From Gluconobacter thailandicus F149-1 = NBRC 100600 (GTDB lineage Bacteria > Pseudomonadota > Alphaproteobacteria > Acetobacterales > Acetobacteraceae): a stretch of 52,199 nt of DNA. The first letter of the stretch is position 1. Every line of letters starts with the position of its first letter. The notes beneath the pieces are model-generated. The model was given only the letters and a program-made list of their open reading frames with translations. It was not told the DNA's origin and made no database searches. Below, piece by piece: positions 22,719 to 31,652 of the stretch. The stretch covers positions 1 to 52,199 of the forward strand of contig NZ_BANH01000023.1 in the NCBI RefSeq assembly GCF_000964465.1. The letters run 5' to 3'. Made by a program: the position numbers and the translations under genes.

Positions 22719-24080
22719 ATGATCCAGAGCCTGACCGTAATCCTCCTGTATTTGGCGTCCCTGCCCGTTTTCGCGCTTACACTGGCGCGGCAGCCTCACA
22801 AGGATCTGCCGCCCTGGGCCATATGCCTTTCACTGGTGGCCACAGAAACATCAACACTTACAATCGTCAGCGTTCCAGGTGTCGCCTTTCTGCACGGGTA
22901 CGTTTTCCTCGGGCTTGCTCTGGGATACCTGTTTGGGCGCGTCGCCGTTGCAATATGGTTTCTGCCGCTTCATGAGCGTGGTGCTACATCCATTTACCGG
23001 TATGTCGGGCAGCGTTTTGGGCATCGTCTTCAAAAGCTTGTTTCAGGCACATTCCTTCTGACACGCCTTCTGGCTGAAGGAGTACGCCTCTATGCAGGTA
23101 TGCTCCCTGTGTCCCTGCTGTTTGCAAGTATCGGCTACCCCGTCCCTGACTTTGCTCTGCTCATGGGTATTGTGGTTCTGACATTGGCGTATACGCTGGC
23201 AGGGGGGCTGAAGGCTGTGGTGTGGTCCGATACGCTGCAGCTTGTTCTTTATCTGGGAGGAAGTGCCGCCTGCGGTGTTGTGCTGTTTGACCGTGTTGGC
23301 CCAGCCGTCTTCCATGCCGCCCCACTTTTTACATCCGGTCTCCCGGCCTTCACCAGCCCCTTTTCGGTGACGGGTGCCGTTGTTGGTGGCGCAATCCTCT
23401 CTCTGGCGTCTCATGGGACGGACCAGTTGATGCTACAGCGTTGTCTCGCTGCCAGAACCCTTGGAGGTGCACGTGCAGCGATGATTGGAAGCGTCTTTGT
23501 CGTGGCGCTTCTCTTCGCATTGCTCTCTTTTATCGGTGTGGGGCTGCATGTTCTGTGGCCAGAGTATCATGGCGCACCGGATGCTCTTTTCCCGCAGTTT
23601 ATCCTGACGTTACCGCCAATTCTTCGCGGCTTGCTGATTGCGGGAATTCTGGCGGCGACGATGGGATCGCTTTCCAGCGCCATGAATTCCATGGCCGCGG
23701 CAACCAGAAGCGACTTCTTTCCCAAAAACACGCTCTCCCTGCGGACAGCAACGTCTTTCTGGGCTGTTTTCCTGGTTGTAACCGCCTTGATGTTCTCGCA
23801 TCCAACCGGATCTACGGTTGTCTTCGGTCTCTCCATCGCGTCCTACAGCTACGGGGCGACGTTAGGTGTTTTTCTGCTGGCTATGCTTGCACATTCCAGG
23901 GACGAAGCGAGCGGAATTGCTGGTTTTCTGGTATCGATTGTCGCGTTGGGTCTGTTGGCGATGGTGCGTCTTGGTGGCCACCCCATCGCCTTTCCCTGGC
24001 TGGTTCCGGCAGGTGTTATCGCTGCGTTTATCGGTGCAACGGTCTTCTCAAAACTGCGGCGGATACGTTTCCAGAAATAA
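22719..24080 (+). CDS. Sodium:solute symporter family transporter
   Basis: A 453-residue protein of the SSS family with about 13 membrane helices. Family texts include YTLAGGLKAVVWSDTLQ (the signature region of helix 5-6) and GILAATMGSLSSAMNSMA. The frame opens at a GTG at 22650, but the ATG at 22719 starts directly with a hydrophobic helix (MIQSLTVILLYLASLPVFA), as in relatives. The transported solute is not evident. The 3' end overlaps the convergent hpnG gene by 33 bp. Confidence 0.87.
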   Translation: MIQSLTVILLYLASLPVFALTLARQPHKDLPPWAICLSLVATETSTLTIVSVPGVAFLHGYVFLGLALGYLFGRVAVAIWFLPLHERGATSIYRYVGQRFGHRLQKLVSGTFLLTRLLAEGVRLYAGMLPVSLLFASIGYPVPDFALLMGIVVLTLAYTLAGGLKAVVWSDTLQLVLYLGGSAACGVVLFDRVGPAVFHAAPLFTSGLPAFTSPFSVTGAVVGGAILSLASHGTDQLMLQRCLAARTLGGARAAMIGSVFVVALLFALLSFIGVGLHVLWPEYHGAPDALFPQFILTLPPILRGLLIAGILAATMGSLSSAMNSMAAATRSDFFPKNTLSLRTATSFWAVFLVVTALMFSHPTGSTVVFGLSIASYSYGATLGVFLLAMLAHSRDEASGIAGFLVSIVALGLLAMVRLGGHPIAFPWLVPAGVIAAFIGATVFSKLRRIRFQK

Positions 24081-24680
24081 GGCAATGGCCTTCTCAGCTG
24101 CTGCTGCGTCTCTTCCCAATTCCATCAATGCTGGAATTTGCCGGGGATGTTTTATGAGGGAGCCAAGCAGTCCGGGAAGGTAAATGGCACCGTCTTTCAG
24201 GCCATCCCGGGCAGCAGGTGGTAGATTTCGGTCCGAGTCATCGCAAACGACCCGTAAGACAGCAAAGGGTTTGCCCGTCTGTGCAACTGCGCCACTTTCC
24301 ATATCGACCGCCACGCAGCGGGTCTGGTCGTAAAGGCGGCCCTTTTCTTCTGCCGTTTCGATAAGGCTATCGCTGTGCAGAAGGCCTCCACGTCGAGCAT
24401 GGTCGGCCCCGAAGCTTCTGCTCAGAGCGATGTCTGCGTCGTAGGACTTGTCCTGAACAACAACCCGGTCTGCAACGATGACCGTTCCCGGCACAACGCT
24501 GGACGATAGTCCTCCGGCACAGCCAAAGGATAACAGTCGGGTCGCGCCAGCCCGGACCAGTCGTGCGGCCCCCTCCACTGCACCCGCGGCTGTCGCGTTA
24601 CTCAGGGCAATGGGAGCATCGGGCAGGAAGCGACGGATAATGCGCGCTTCCTGTTTCATTCCAACCAGTACACCCAGCAT
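24048..24680 (-). CDS. hpnG: Hopanoid-associated nucleoside phosphorylase/nucleosidase HpnG
   Basis: A 210-residue PNP/MTAN-fold protein. Known HpnG removes adenine from adenosylhopane to give ribosyl- or phosphoribosylhopane during side-chain extension. Visible texts are LLSFGCAGGLSSSVVPGTVIVAD, and CVAVDMESGAVA with the ligand Glu of the fold. It starts on an ATG that overlaps the shc stop by one base (TGATG), the usual shc-hpnG order. HpnH, which makes adenosylhopane, is not in the window. The 3' end overlaps the convergent symporter gene. Confidence 0.9.
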   Translation of the reverse strand: MLGVLVGMKQEARIIRRFLPDAPIALSNATAAGAVEGAARLVRAGATRLLSFGCAGGLSSSVVPGTVIVADRVVVQDKSYDADIALSRSFGADHARRGGLLHSDSLIETAEEKGRLYDQTRCVAVDMESGAVAQTGKPFAVLRVVCDDSDRNLPPAARDGLKDGAIYLPGLLGSLIKHPRQIPALMELGRDAAAAEKAIALFLETYPPQF

Positions 24681-26668
24681 CAGAAACCGTATTCCACGCG
24701 GCCCGTGTTGCTGGTGCCCAGATTGCGGTAGCGGGACAGGGCCTGAAGCGGGAAGAATTGCTTGTAGCCGTGATAACGAAGGTAAAAGACCTTCGGGAAG
24801 CCAACAGCGTTATAGGCTTCTTCCTGCCATTCGCCGTTTTCATCCTGTCTGGACATCAGGAAGTTGATGCCGCGCTTGACGGCCTCGCTGTTTCGTCTCC
24901 CCACGGCCATGAGAGCCAGAACGGCCCAGGCTGTCTGGGACGGTAGGCTTTCCTTGTAAATTCCCGGAGGTGCGCCTTCGTAGGTGGCACAATCTTCGCC
25001 CCAGCCACCGTCCGAACGCTGAATATCTTCCAGCCAGTTCACGGCGCGTTTCACCATGGGATCGTCATAGGAAATGCCCGCAATGTTCAGGGCACAGAGA
25101 ACGGACCAGGTTCCATAGATGTAGTTCGTACCCCAGCGACCGAACCAGCAGCCTTCCTTTTCCTGCTCCTTGCGCAGGTAATCCAGCGCCTTGTCGATCA
25201 CAGGACGATCTTCCGGATGGCCAAGCTGACACAGGAAGGAAATGCATCGTGCCGAGACGTCAGCTGTAGGCGGGTCAAGGAGTGCGCCATGATCCGAGAA
25301 CGGAATATGGTTTAGCATCTCAAGGTCGTTATCGACGTCGAACGCGCCCCAGCCCCCGTTCGTGCTCTGCATCCCAATGATCCACTCGCGGGCCCGCTCA
25401 ATCGCCTCACGGTTCTCTTCGGGATCAACACGATGAAGGAGCATGCCGACGACGGCAGTGTCATCTACATCCGGGTAGTAGTCGTTTTCATACTGGAAAG
25501 CCCATCCGCCGGGACGCAGATCTGGCGTGTTGACGGCCCAGTCTCCCTTGACGTCCAGGATCTGGCGATCCCGCAGCCATTCAGCACTTTTCTTCAGCTT
25601 CGCGAGCGTTTCATCGCGTTTTGTGGGATGAGCCCCCGAGGCCGCTTCCATCATGGCCAGCCCTGACAATCCTGTGTCCCAGACGGGAGAAACGCAGGGC
25701 TGGCAGTAGATCTCGTCTTCCTTGTGAACCAGAAGATCCTGAATGGACTGCCATGCTGTCACGACGCGAGGATCGCTGTCGGGCACGCCAAGCGCGCGAT
25801 ACAGCATGACGACATTCGCCATGGCGGGATAGATTGCCCCGAGGCCCCCAAGGCTCAGGCGCGGCTCGATAAAACTGATGGCAGCCTTGAGAGCCTTGTC
25901 ATGAATTTTCTTGGGGATGAGCGGCAGAACTGGCCGCAATGCCGTGTCCAGATGTTTGAACGCGCGGCCCCAGATGGAACGGTAAGGCCCGCGGATCCAG
26001 TCCTTGACCTCGGCGGGTGGCTTAACGAACAGCTCTTGTATGTGAATGCCCCGCGGATTGATGGCCTGTGGCTTCAATGCGCCAACAGCCAGCATTGGGG
26101 CAAGCACTGCGCGGGACCAGTAGGACATGTTCCACACGGAGAAAAACGCCGTTCGCGGGAGGAGCATCAGCTCAACCGGCATGACAGGTGTCGCATCCCA
26201 TGGAACTTCACCAAACAGGGCAAGCTGAATACGCGTGAAAACGTTGGAGCGAGCTGCTCCTCCGTGATCCAGAATGGCTTCACGGGCGCGACGCATGTGA
26301 GGCGCATCGATGCTGTCCCCAATGGCCTTCAGAGCAAAATAGGCTTTTACGGTCGCGGAAAGGTCAAAGCCACCGCCGAAATAGAGAGGCCAGCCGCCGT
26401 GTTCGCCCTGGATGCGGCGCAGATAGACGCCGATCTTGTCCTGTTTGTTCTGATCGATCCGATCCAGATAGTGTTCCAGGAGAACGTACTCGGCCGGGAT
26501 GGTAGCGTCGGCTTCAAGCTCGAAAACCCAGTGGCCGTCGTCTTTCTGACGTTTGCCGAGAGCCGCATGGGCCCCTTCGATCGCACGAGTGACGTCGTCT
26601 CCCTCAATGGGCTTGCGGGAAAGGGCCTCGCTCACGCGGTCCTCCTTTTCGTCTGGATAGATCAGCAT
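24680..26668 (-). CDS. shc: Squalene-hopene cyclase
   Basis: Cyclises squalene to hopene/hopanol at the membrane. The 662 residues match the family length. The protonating motif is Asp400-Val-Asp402-Asp403-Thr-Ala (YYPDVDDTAVVGM). QW repeats appear along the chain, such as QSTNGGWGAFD, RSDGGWGED and DENGEWQEEA. The substrate-pocket text GWGEDCATYEG is present. The ATG at 26668 has GGAG nearby. It follows hpnE on the same strand (73-bp gap) and overlaps hpnG; also called hpnF. Confidence 0.98.
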   Translation of the reverse strand: MLIYPDEKEDRVSEALSRKPIEGDDVTRAIEGAHAALGKRQKDDGHWVFELEADATIPAEYVLLEHYLDRIDQNKQDKIGVYLRRIQGEHGGWPLYFGGGFDLSATVKAYFALKAIGDSIDAPHMRRAREAILDHGGAARSNVFTRIQLALFGEVPWDATPVMPVELMLLPRTAFFSVWNMSYWSRAVLAPMLAVGALKPQAINPRGIHIQELFVKPPAEVKDWIRGPYRSIWGRAFKHLDTALRPVLPLIPKKIHDKALKAAISFIEPRLSLGGLGAIYPAMANVVMLYRALGVPDSDPRVVTAWQSIQDLLVHKEDEIYCQPCVSPVWDTGLSGLAMMEAASGAHPTKRDETLAKLKKSAEWLRDRQILDVKGDWAVNTPDLRPGGWAFQYENDYYPDVDDTAVVGMLLHRVDPEENREAIERAREWIIGMQSTNGGWGAFDVDNDLEMLNHIPFSDHGALLDPPTADVSARCISFLCQLGHPEDRPVIDKALDYLRKEQEKEGCWFGRWGTNYIYGTWSVLCALNIAGISYDDPMVKRAVNWLEDIQRSDGGWGEDCATYEGAPPGIYKESLPSQTAWAVLALMAVGRRNSEAVKRGINFLMSRQDENGEWQEEAYNAVGFPKVFYLRYHGYKQFFPLQALSRYRNLGTSNTGRVEYGF

Positions 26669-26741
26669 CGTTCAGGTCTCCCGGGACATGCAGTCCTCAT
26701 CAAGGGGAGTGGTGTTACAGACATAATTTTGTGAGTGCGTA

Positions 26742-28037
26742 TCACGTTTCCGTGTACTTTACTGCTGAGCGGAACCCCAAGGCGCTGACGGCCGTCAGCC
26801 CGGACTGGATTGCGCCTTCAATGGTCGAAGGAAGGCCCGTGTTCGTCCAGTCCCCGGCAAGCGCCATGTTTGTGGTGTCTGTCTTGGCGACAGGGCGGCG
26901 GCGGTTCTGCTCGGGTGTGGCGGCAAAAGTAGCCCGTTTTTCGCGCAGAAGACGGGCCGGAGGCATTGCGACCGGCAGCGGCTGTGGAAGGACGGGATCG
27001 AGTGCGCGGCGGATCTCGGACCAGATCGTGGCCAGCATTTCGTTGCTGTCCCGGTCAGCATAGCGATTGGCAGCACTCACCGTCACGGAAAGCACGTCCC
27101 CCTTAAGGAAAATCCACTCCGAAATGCCGCCTACAAGGCCAACAAATCGTGCTTGGGCGACCACCCCTCTTGCCTGGACAGGCGCAGGAAGTTTGAAGTG
27201 TGCGTTTGCAATGCTTTCGAAAGCGTCTGGAACCACTAGTTCCGGGAGCAGGGTTTGAGCGACAGGTCCCGGCACGGCAACAATGACATGATCTTCTGGT
27301 CCAAGATCAATCCGTCCCTCTGTGGTTTCGATCGCTGTGACTCGACCTTTTTCACGGACGATGGCACTGACCCGCACGCCGGTCCGGACATCACCATGAT
27401 ATTGCTGCAGGTACGCGAGAGCCGGGTCCACCAGTGTTTCAGAGAGGCCGATTTCAGGGAACCACGGGCAACATGCCATTCCGCCCTGCGCCAGAGATTT
27501 GCGGATCACATTCCCCAGCAGAAGCGCACTGCCGGTATGGAGGTCCGTGTTCAGCACTGAAATTGCGAAGGGTTCAAGGAGGCGGCGGCTGAGCTGGCCC
27601 GGCTTGAGGCATTCCTCAACGACCGTGTTGTCATTGGCTTTCAGGAAGCGGCCTAGAGACGAAAGTTCTGACAGCTTCATACCGGGGACACGGCGGCCAC
27701 CCGGCAGAGCCCAGAACGGTATTTTCCCCTTGGACAGGCGAAGCGTCCAAGCCAGATCGTCTTCCAGGTCATAATACGGGAAAATCGGAATACCCGGGCC
27801 GCTCAGGGTGTGACGGGCGCCGAGAATATCAAGGTAACGGAAGGTCAAGCCATTTGCAGACAGGATCAGGTGATTGCCGTTATCAATCAGCGTGTCGAGC
27901 GTCTTGTCATGGAACGAGCGTGCCCGACCACCACATGCCGGACCTGCCTCGTAAATTGTAACCTTGGCCTGTGCCGCAAGTTCGACGGCCGCAGAAAGAC
28001 CTGCAAGGCCGCCGCCAATGATATGAACGTGACTCAT
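26742..28037 (-). CDS. hpnE: Hydroxysqualene dehydroxylase HpnE
   Basis: A 431-residue FAD-dependent oxidoreductase. HpnE reduces hydroxysqualene to squalene in the three-enzyme HpnC-D-E route. It starts MSHVHIIGGGLAGLSAAVEL with the dinucleotide-binding motif, then TIYEAGPACGGRARSF, and ends with the FAD-binding text ALAGDWTNTGLPSTIEGAIQ, typical of squalene/phytoene desaturase relatives. It begins 4 bp after the hpnD stop. Confidence 0.94.
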   Translation of the reverse strand: MSHVHIIGGGLAGLSAAVELAAQAKVTIYEAGPACGGRARSFHDKTLDTLIDNGNHLILSANGLTFRYLDILGARHTLSGPGIPIFPYYDLEDDLAWTLRLSKGKIPFWALPGGRRVPGMKLSELSSLGRFLKANDNTVVEECLKPGQLSRRLLEPFAISVLNTDLHTGSALLLGNVIRKSLAQGGMACCPWFPEIGLSETLVDPALAYLQQYHGDVRTGVRVSAIVREKGRVTAIETTEGRIDLGPEDHVIVAVPGPVAQTLLPELVVPDAFESIANAHFKLPAPVQARGVVAQARFVGLVGGISEWIFLKGDVLSVTVSAANRYADRDSNEMLATIWSEIRRALDPVLPQPLPVAMPPARLLREKRATFAATPEQNRRRPVAKTDTTNMALAGDWTNTGLPSTIEGAIQSGLTAVSALGFRSAVKYTET

Positions 28038-28041
28038 CGGC

Positions 28042-28917
28042 TTACTTCACATATGCCGCCAGAGCGCGAACCGCACGACAGCCCTTGCTGATTTTCGGTG
28101 CCTCCTCGGGATTCTTCCATCCCCGCTTCTCAAGCGCGTTCAAAACTGGCTCATAAGATGCTGCCATCATACGAGCGGGACGCATCGCGGTACGGTTACA
28201 GTCTTTCATCGCGCGGCGCGCATCCCGGAAATGGTCATGTGCGCGACGGGCAAGAATATGAGCCACTCCGTCAAGACCATGGGCATACAGGGCTTCCTTC
28301 GGATCGTTGGGCACGTTGAAGCGCTCCAGCAATTCCGACGGCAGATAGAGACGGCTGCGTTCAGCGTCTTCAGCAATATCCCGCAGAATATTCGTGAGTT
28401 GCAGCGCTCTTCCAAGATGCTTCGACACAAGATCGGCAGCCGGGGATGAGTCTCCAAACGCACGGACGGACAGTCGACCAACAGCAGAGGCTACGCGATC
28501 GCAGTACAGATCTAGCGTCTTTTCATCTGGTGCAACGATGGGCTCGCCGCAGTCCATGGCCATGCCATCAATGATGGCGTGAAAGTCTGCTGCCCGAAGA
28601 TCGAAGCGGAAAATGGTCGCTACGAGAACACGATCCAGAGCGTCTCTCGTCTCGCCTTTGTAGAGACGGTCAATGCGTTCGTGCCATTCCTGCAGCGCCT
28701 GTGACGGGTCTGCGACACCTGCGTCGCCATCGGCGATGTCGTCCACTTCCCGGCAGAAGGCATAGATTGCGAACATGGCCTGACGTCTCGCCGTCGGCAG
28801 GACCCTCATGCCACGGGCAAAGGACGTGCCGGATGCGGTGACGATATGCTCGACATGGTCAAGATCGGCCTGCGCGCAGGGAAGGCCGGAAGAAGCGCGC
28901 GCCCTGCTGAAAACCAT
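28042..28917 (-). CDS. hpnD: Presqualene diphosphate synthase HpnD
   Basis: Joins two farnesyl diphosphates to presqualene diphosphate. The 291-residue protein has the two Asp-rich motifs: FCREVDDIAD (about 55-64) and QLTNILRDIAEDAERSRLYLP. The frame opens at a TTG at 28962, but the ATG at 28917 has AGGGGACAG upstream and is preferred. It is first of the hpnD-hpnE-shc-hpnG run and has a possible own promoter (28950-28977). It is separated from hpnC by two genes on the other strand. Confidence 0.94.
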   Translation of the reverse strand: MVFSRARASSGLPCAQADLDHVEHIVTASGTSFARGMRVLPTARRQAMFAIYAFCREVDDIADGDAGVADPSQALQEWHERIDRLYKGETRDALDRVLVATIFRFDLRAADFHAIIDGMAMDCGEPIVAPDEKTLDLYCDRVASAVGRLSVRAFGDSSPAADLVSKHLGRALQLTNILRDIAEDAERSRLYLPSELLERFNVPNDPKEALYAHGLDGVAHILARRAHDHFRDARRAMKDCNRTAMRPARMMAASYEPVLNALEKRGWKNPEEAPKISKGCRAVRALAAYVK

Positions 28918-28949
28918 GTCTGTCCCCTGTCCTGTTTCAGAAATTCTGC

Positions 28950-28977
28950 GTTCTAGCCCCAAACGGTCCTGTCACAA
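28950..28977 (-). promoter_or_regulatory. Possible promoter of hpnD-E-shc-G
   Basis: On minus, TTGTGA (28972-28977) and TAGAAC (28950-28955) are separated by 16 bases, about 33 bp before the hpnD ATG. It would allow the second half of the hopanoid set to be transcribed on its own. Confidence 0.4.
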
Positions 28978-29052
28978 AGGCGGCACGAACAGAATGGAAT
29001 GCCATACGTTTGTATGATGCCAAAAGGCAACACCCTTCCCCAAGGAGGCCCA

Positions 29053-29496
29053 ATGAAGTTCCGTCTCTTTTTTGCTGCCATCGCTGCCTGTTTGAGTTTT
29101 TCACTCGCCGAAGCAGTGTCGTCCACAACCAAAGCACATGCCGATCATCTTCTGAACGCTACACATTCATGGAACGGCGTAGCCTACACACCCTATACGA
29201 CCTCACAGCCGGAACTGAGCATGATTCGCCTGACAATCCCGGCACATACCGCCCTGCCCTGGCATACGCACCCCTTCCCGAATGCGGGATATGTGCTCCA
29301 GGGCTCTCTTACAATTCAGGACAGGGAAAGCGGCAAAAGCCGGACCTTCCATCAGGGCGAAGCCTTTGCTGAATCCGTCAGCGATGTTCACCGCGGTGTG
29401 TCAGGAGACGAGCCGACCGTTCTTCTCCTGACATATGCGGGGGCTGAGGGAAAACCGACGTCGATCCCGGTGGACAAGCAAAACCCCGAATATTGA
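29053..29496 (+). CDS. Secreted cupin-domain protein
   Basis: A 147-residue protein. It starts MKFRLFFAAIAACLSFSLAEA, a clear Sec signal peptide with likely cleavage near Ala21, then one cupin domain with HTHPFPNAGYVLQGSLTIQD and HQGEAFAES as metal-binding motif 1, and DVHRGVSGDEPTVLLLTYAG as motif 2. The ATG at 29053 has an excellent ribosome site (AAGGAGG); the upstream frame is not needed. Cupins of this kind bind a metal and small molecules; the function here is unknown. It lies 84 bp from the aminotransferase gene on the same strand, inside the hopanoid locus. Confidence 0.88.
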   Translation: MKFRLFFAAIAACLSFSLAEAVSSTTKAHADHLLNATHSWNGVAYTPYTTSQPELSMIRLTIPAHTALPWHTHPFPNAGYVLQGSLTIQDRESGKSRTFHQGEAFAESVSDVHRGVSGDEPTVLLLTYAGAEGKPTSIPVDKQNPEY

Positions 29497-29579
29497 AATC
29501 GGATCGCAATTGGCCCTTTGACAGACAGATCGTTTCGTTTCTAGTATGTTTTCAGACATTCCAGGAGCGTGAGCCGAGC

Positions 29580-30755
29580 ATGACCGATTGCCTGTCCCCC
29601 GAAGCAAAAGAAGATCTTCTCTCACGCGGTTACTCCCGTCGTAGTCTGGGCCGCGTTGCTGCACTCATGAGTGCAGGCATGGCAGTACGGTCTATTGTTG
29701 GACGCGCTGAAGCTTCTCCCCTCACCGCGCTTCCCGCCGGTGACGTTACGAAAATGGTCCGTATTGGCAGTAACGAGTGCTGGACCGGTCCCTTCCCGGC
29801 TGCTGCCAAGGCGGGTGCGGCTACTGTTTTTGAAGGCAACCGGTATGATCCGACGGGTCATACACGCGACGACCTGATCCGTACGGCCTCCAAGGTCGAT
29901 AACGTGCCAGAGAACTGTATCCTGCCGTGGGGTGGGTCCTCTGACCCCCTTTGCCGCACCATCGTGACGTTCTGTTCCCCGACACGCGGTCTCGTTACGG
30001 CCGACCCGAGCTATGAAGCAGGATGGGTTGCGTCGGAATGGCTCAAGATTCCTCTGGTGAAAGTGCCTCTGGACGCTTCGAACGGTTACAAGACCGACGT
30101 GAAGGCGATGCTGAAGGCCAACCCGAATGCGGGCGTTTACTACATCTGCTCCCCGAACAATCCGACCGGCACGATCACGCCCCTGGAAGATATCCGCTGG
30201 CTGGTTGCCAACAAGCCGAAGGATTCCATTGTTCTGGTGGATGAGGCTTACATTCACTTCTCAAACGCGCCGAGCGCTGCCTCGCTCGTTGCCGAGGGCC
30301 AGGACGTTGTTGTTCTGCGGACATTCTCGAAGATGTTTGCAATGGCAGGTCTGCGACTGGGCTTCAGCATGGCTCCGCCAGCCCTGCATGAAAAAATGAT
30401 GCGTTACGATGGTGTGAACCAGACGCACATGCTGCCAGTGCCTGCGGTGGTTTGCGGGACAAAGAGCCTGACCATGACGACGGACATTGATGCCCGTCGT
30501 CGCGAAATGATCGCAGCTCGCGCCATGACCTATGAGCACCTTCAGAAGAAGGGAATCAGCTTCATTCCTTCTGATGCGAACATGTTCGTTATTGACTGGA
30601 AGCGGCCCGCCGGGCCGATCAAGGATGCGTTCCTGAAGGAAAACATCATCATCGGTCGCTCTTGGCCAATCTGGCCGAATGCGTCCCGGATCACGGTTGG
30701 CTCAATGAGTGACATGAAGAAATTCTGTGCGGCCCTGGACCGCATCATTGGCTGA
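29580..30755 (+). CDS. Class I/II aminotransferase with Tat signal (HisC-like)
   Basis: A 391-residue fold-type I aminotransferase, HisC/aromatic branch. The N-terminus shows a twin-arginine signal: Arg20-Arg21 in YSRRSLGR, then a hydrophobic stretch (ALMSAGMAV), with a possible cleavage site after Ala45 (AEA). The mature part has ICSPNNPTGT, Asp221 in VLVDEAYIHF (binds the PLP ring nitrogen) and the PLP lysine Lys251 in TFSKMFAMAGLRLGF. A true histidinol-phosphate aminotransferase would be cytoplasmic, so the export signal argues for another role. The 29493 start only adds 29 unrelated residues. A terminator follows. Confidence 0.87.
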   Translation: MTDCLSPEAKEDLLSRGYSRRSLGRVAALMSAGMAVRSIVGRAEASPLTALPAGDVTKMVRIGSNECWTGPFPAAAKAGAATVFEGNRYDPTGHTRDDLIRTASKVDNVPENCILPWGGSSDPLCRTIVTFCSPTRGLVTADPSYEAGWVASEWLKIPLVKVPLDASNGYKTDVKAMLKANPNAGVYYICSPNNPTGTITPLEDIRWLVANKPKDSIVLVDEAYIHFSNAPSAASLVAEGQDVVVLRTFSKMFAMAGLRLGFSMAPPALHEKMMRYDGVNQTHMLPVPAVVCGTKSLTMTTDIDARRREMIAARAMTYEHLQKKGISFIPSDANMFVIDWKRPAGPIKDAFLKENIIIGRSWPIWPNASRITVGSMSDMKKFCAALDRIIG

Positions 30756-30760
30756 TAGTC

Positions 30761-30788
30761 AAACGGGAGGCTTAGGCCTCCCGTTTTT
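30761..30788. terminator. Bidirectional terminator between aminotransferase and hpnC
   Basis: AAACGGGAGGC (30761-30771) pairs with GCCTCCCGTTT (30776-30786) and is followed by Ts on plus. It lies between the convergent aminotransferase and hpnC genes, 6 bp after the former's stop. Confidence 0.88.
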
Positions 30789-30791
30789 CAT

Positions 30792-31652
30792 TCAGTGTGT
30801 TGGCCAGTAGCGCATCGCCAGAAGCAAAGCTTTTGCTCCATCGGCTTTTGTAAGCGCCACCCGTGCGGCCACCGGGTCTTGACGGCGCAGGCGTCGTGCC
30901 AGAATATGCGATAGTTCCACAATAACAGCGGCCTCAAGTCGCATCCGCCGATCCCGGATAAGCATCGGAAGGCCGCGTGCTTCGCGGTTCAGTGCATCCA
31001 CCCCGTCCAGCATTCTGTCGAAAACACGTCTCAGGCCGGGCTTGCTTCGCACCAGTCTTAGATCGTCGATCGTGACACCCTCTTCCGCAAGCCAGGGCAG
31101 TGGAATGTAGCAGCGATCCAGAATCTGGAGGTCCTTGGCGGCATCCTGCAGGTGATTGATCACCTGAAGCGCCGAGCAGAGTGCATCCGATGGCGCTAGC
31201 GTTTCATGCCCTTCTGCGTGGAGCAGCAGCAGAAACCGCCCAACAGGATTGGCGGAATAACGACAGTAATGCAGCAGTTCCTGCCAGCTTTCATATCTTG
31301 TTTTCTCTGCATCCATGCAGAAGGCTTCAAGAAGATCTGTCGCAGTTTCCAGGGGGACGCCTGTTTTCAGAAGAACTTCTCGCAGCTTTACCGCTGTCTG
31401 GGCATCAGCTCGCTGTGGAGCCTGTAGCTCTCCTCTGATGACGGCAGCCATTCCTCGCAGGCGGGCAATTTTCTGCTGTGGCGTAAGCTCGGATGTATCC
31501 ACCATATCATCCGCCACACGGGCGAAATTATAGTAGGTATGCACATACGGGCGTAGATGCCGGGAAATCAGCAGGGAACCGACAGGAAAGTTTTCGTCGG
31601 TTTTACCTTTTTCAGAGGTGACGTCTTTCGTCCCCCAGATGTCTTCTGTCAC
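30792..31652 (-). CDS. hpnC: Hydroxysqualene synthase HpnC
   Basis: Converts presqualene diphosphate to hydroxysqualene. The 286-residue product is related to HpnD, with the first Asp-rich motif NFARVADDMVD (42-52), the second NHLQDAAKDL, and the family text YCRYSANPVGRFLLLL. It starts at a GTG at 31652 that overlaps the hpnB stop by 4 bp (GTGA). It is the last gene of hpnA-B-C; in many genomes hpnD follows directly, but here two plus-strand genes intervene. Confidence 0.94.
   Translation of the reverse strand: MTEDIWGTKDVTSEKGKTDENFPVGSLLISRHLRPYVHTYYNFARVADDMVDTSELTPQQKIARLRGMAAVIRGELQAPQRADAQTAVKLREVLLKTGVPLETATDLLEAFCMDAEKTRYESWQELLHYCRYSANPVGRFLLLLHAEGHETLAPSDALCSALQVINHLQDAAKDLQILDRCYIPLPWLAEEGVTIDDLRLVRSKPGLRRVFDRMLDGVDALNREARGLPMLIRDRRMRLEAAVIVELSHILARRLRRQDPVAARVALTKADGAKALLLAMRYWPTH

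Noticed and set aside
25724-26734. 336-codon open frame on plus
   Set aside because: It is antisense to the squalene-hopene cyclase gene, which is certain.
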